Shown here: positions 6,256 to 7,359 of the stretch, in pieces
Position numbering within the stretch: the first letter of the stretch is position 1
How the letters are laid out: every line of letters starts with the position of its first letter
From: Flavobacteriaceae bacterium UBA5079
GTDB lineage: Bacteria > Bacteroidota > Bacteroidia > Flavobacteriales > Flavobacteriaceae
NCBI GenBank assembly: GCA_002414705.1
Contig: DIAL01000062.1
Span: 20,180 to 27,538 of the forward strand
Direction: 5' to 3'
DNA length: 7,359 bases
Program-made: the position numbers and the translations under genes
Notes under the pieces: generated by a model
Database searches by the model: none
What the model was told of the DNA's origin: nothing
The model's input: only the letters and a program-made list of their open reading frames with translations

Positions 6256-6981
6256 ATGCCAGACACTGTTGTCATCATTCCTACTTTTAACGAAATTGAG
6301 AACATTGAAGCTATTATTGAAGCTGTTTTTTCTCAAGAAAAAGTGTTTCATGTATTAGTGGTAGATGATAACTCACCTGACTTAACATCTAAAAAAGTTA
6401 AGGAACTACAATTAGAGTATCCAAGGCAGTTACATTTGTTAGAGCGTCAAGAAAAAACAGGACTTGGAACAGCCTATATTGCTGGATTTAAGTGGTGTTT
6501 GGAACGCGAATACAAGTATGTTTTTGAAATGGATGCCGATTTTTCTCATAATCCAAATGATTTAATTCGCCTGTATAATGCATGCCATTTACAACATGCC
6601 GATTTGGCTGTTGGATCGCGTTATGTAACAGGTGTAAATGTTGTTAATTGGCCAATGAGTAGGATATTGTTATCCTATTTTGCGTCTAAATATGTGCGAT
6701 TCATTACACGTATGAAAATACACGATACCACAGCAGGCTTTGTGTGTTATAAACGGGAAGTTTTAGAAGCAATAGATCTTAATAGTATTAAATTTGTGGG
6801 TTACGCCTTTCAGATAGAAATGAAATTTAAAGCCTATCTGAAACAGTTTAAAATTGTTGAAATACCAGTTATTTTTACGGATCGTTCCAAAGGGAAATCT
6901 AAAATGAGTGGAGGCATTATTTCAGAAGCTATATTAGGGGTTATTAGTATGAAAATAAATAGTTTTTTTAGAAAAAAATAA
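6256..6981 (+). CDS. Polyprenol monophosphomannose synthase (DPM1-like GT2)
   Basis: A 241-residue family 2 glycosyltransferase predicted to move mannose from GDP-mannose to polyprenyl phosphate at the inner face of the cytoplasmic membrane. Visible motifs are [11 protein letters not shown] (7-17), VVDDNSPD (35-42), [13 protein letters not shown] (66-78), the metal-binding DADFSHNP (93-100), GSRYVTG (120-126), NWPMSR (131-136), HDTTAGF (156-162) and the acceptor-side [12 protein letters not shown] (207-218). It has only the catalytic domain, without the C-terminal membrane segments or GtrA-like domain of longer relatives, so it resembles soluble eukaryotic DPM1. Lipid-linked mannose may feed protein O-glycosylation or envelope glycans; that is inference. 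An ATG at 6251 is followed at once by TAA, so 6256 is the usable start. Dihydroorotase begins 2 nt after its stop, implying cotranscription. Confidence 0.9.
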   Translation: MPDTVVIIPTFNEIENIEAIIEAVFSQEKVFHVLVVDDNSPDLTSKKVKELQLEYPRQLHLLERQEKTGLGTAYIAGFKWCLEREYKYVFEMDADFSHNPNDLIRLYNACHLQHADLAVGSRYVTGVNVVNWPMSRILLSYFASKYVRFITRMKIHDTTAGFVCYKREVLEAIDLNSIKFVGYAFQIEMKFKAYLKQFKIVEIPVIFTDRSKGKSKMSGGIISEAILGVISMKINSFFRKK

Positions 6982-6983
6982 AT

Positions 6984-7359
6984 ATGAGTTTACCAACAGC
7001 TTTATTGATTAAAAATGGAAAAATAGTTAATGATGGTGCTATTTTTGAAGGTGATATTTACATAGAAAATGATATTATTAAGGAGATTTCTCCTCTAATA
7101 AGCGTAAAATCATCCAACGTTAAAGTTATCGATGCCGAAGGAAATTATATATTACCTGGTGTTATTGATGATCAAGTTCATTTTAGAGAACCAGGTTTAA
7201 CACATAAAGGTGATATTGGAAGCGAATCCAAAGCAGCCATTGCAGGTGGTATTACTTCTTTTATTGAAATGCCAAACACCAATCCGCAAACAACAACCGT
7301 TGAAAAGCTGAATGAAAAATTTGATATTGCTGAAAAAAAATCGTACGCGAATTATTCAT
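6984..7359 (+). CDS. pyrC: Dihydroorotase, N-terminal part, truncated at the right edge
   Basis: The frame opens with [15 protein letters not shown] and stays open for 125 codons to the window edge. It matches the amidohydrolase dihydroorotase, which catalyses the reversible cyclisation of N-carbamoyl-aspartate to dihydroorotate in pyrimidine synthesis. The evidence is the N-terminal beta-sandwich start ([29 protein letters not shown]), [22 protein letters not shown] (57-78) entering the barrel, the [18 protein letters not shown] stretch (84-101), and Asn98 of the substrate-binding MPNT. The first metal-ligand motif, normally His-x-His, reads Gln64-Val-His66. The remaining ligands lie outside the window, so activity cannot be judged. 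The gene starts 2 nt after the mannosyltransferase stop. Class I enzymes may also be labelled PyrC-like or AllB-like; HFREPG and MPNTNP fit dihydroorotase best. Confidence 0.92.
   Translation, partial: MSLPTALLIKNGKIVNDGAIFEGDIYIENDIIKEISPLISVKSSNVKVIDAEGNYILPGVIDDQVHFREPGLTHKGDIGSESKAAIAGGITSFIEMPNTNPQTTTVEKLNEKFDIAEKKSYANYS

Overview
The window comes from an AT-rich member of the Bacteroidota, most probably a marine-type Flavobacteriaceae. Four observations support this: a secreted protein with a type IX secretion (T9SS) C-terminal sorting domain, a DUF4271 gene beside hemD, the Bacteroidota -7 promoter motif TAnnTTTG upstream of several genes, and little sign of Shine-Dalgarno sequences. 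It looks like ordinary chromosomal core with one accessory-looking secreted protein gene. I see no insertion sequence, phage gene, CRISPR array, tRNA or rRNA. No stretch without a gene exceeds about 110 bases.

Layout from left to right. A minus-strand gene start runs off the left edge (1-34), just downstream of a LYS9-type saccharopine dehydrogenase (64-1428, minus). Divergent from the latter are a small DUF423 membrane protein (1508-1909) and ATP-dependent phosphoenolpyruvate carboxykinase pckA (1963-3576), both plus strand; pckA appears to have its own promoter. Next is a secreted leucine-rich-repeat-like T9SS protein (3680-4654), whose upstream region carries a perfect 15-bp inverted repeat and a 17-nt direct repeat. 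A strong bidirectional terminator (4675-4714) separates it from a convergent minus-strand pair: DUF4271 membrane protein (5501-6148), then uroporphyrinogen-III synthase hemD (4727-5476). Divergent from that pair is a plus-strand pair: polyprenol-phosphate mannosyltransferase (6256-6981), then the start of dihydroorotase (6984 to the right edge).

Functional reading. Saccharopine dehydrogenase and PEPCK could connect amino-acid catabolism (glutamate to 2-oxoglutarate to oxaloacetate) with gluconeogenesis, although they are transcribed divergently, so this is inference. DUF4271-hemD is a tight pair that suggests a membrane protein associated with tetrapyrrole synthesis. The mannosyltransferase-dihydroorotase pair joins lipid-linked sugar supply to pyrimidine synthesis. 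I recognise most of these adjacencies as recurring in flavobacteria, from memory and unchecked here.

I did not find a clearly new multi-gene system. The points most worth a second look are the repeat structure before the T9SS gene, the Gln in place of the first metal-binding His in dihydroorotase, and the uncharacterised DUF4271-hemD partnership.
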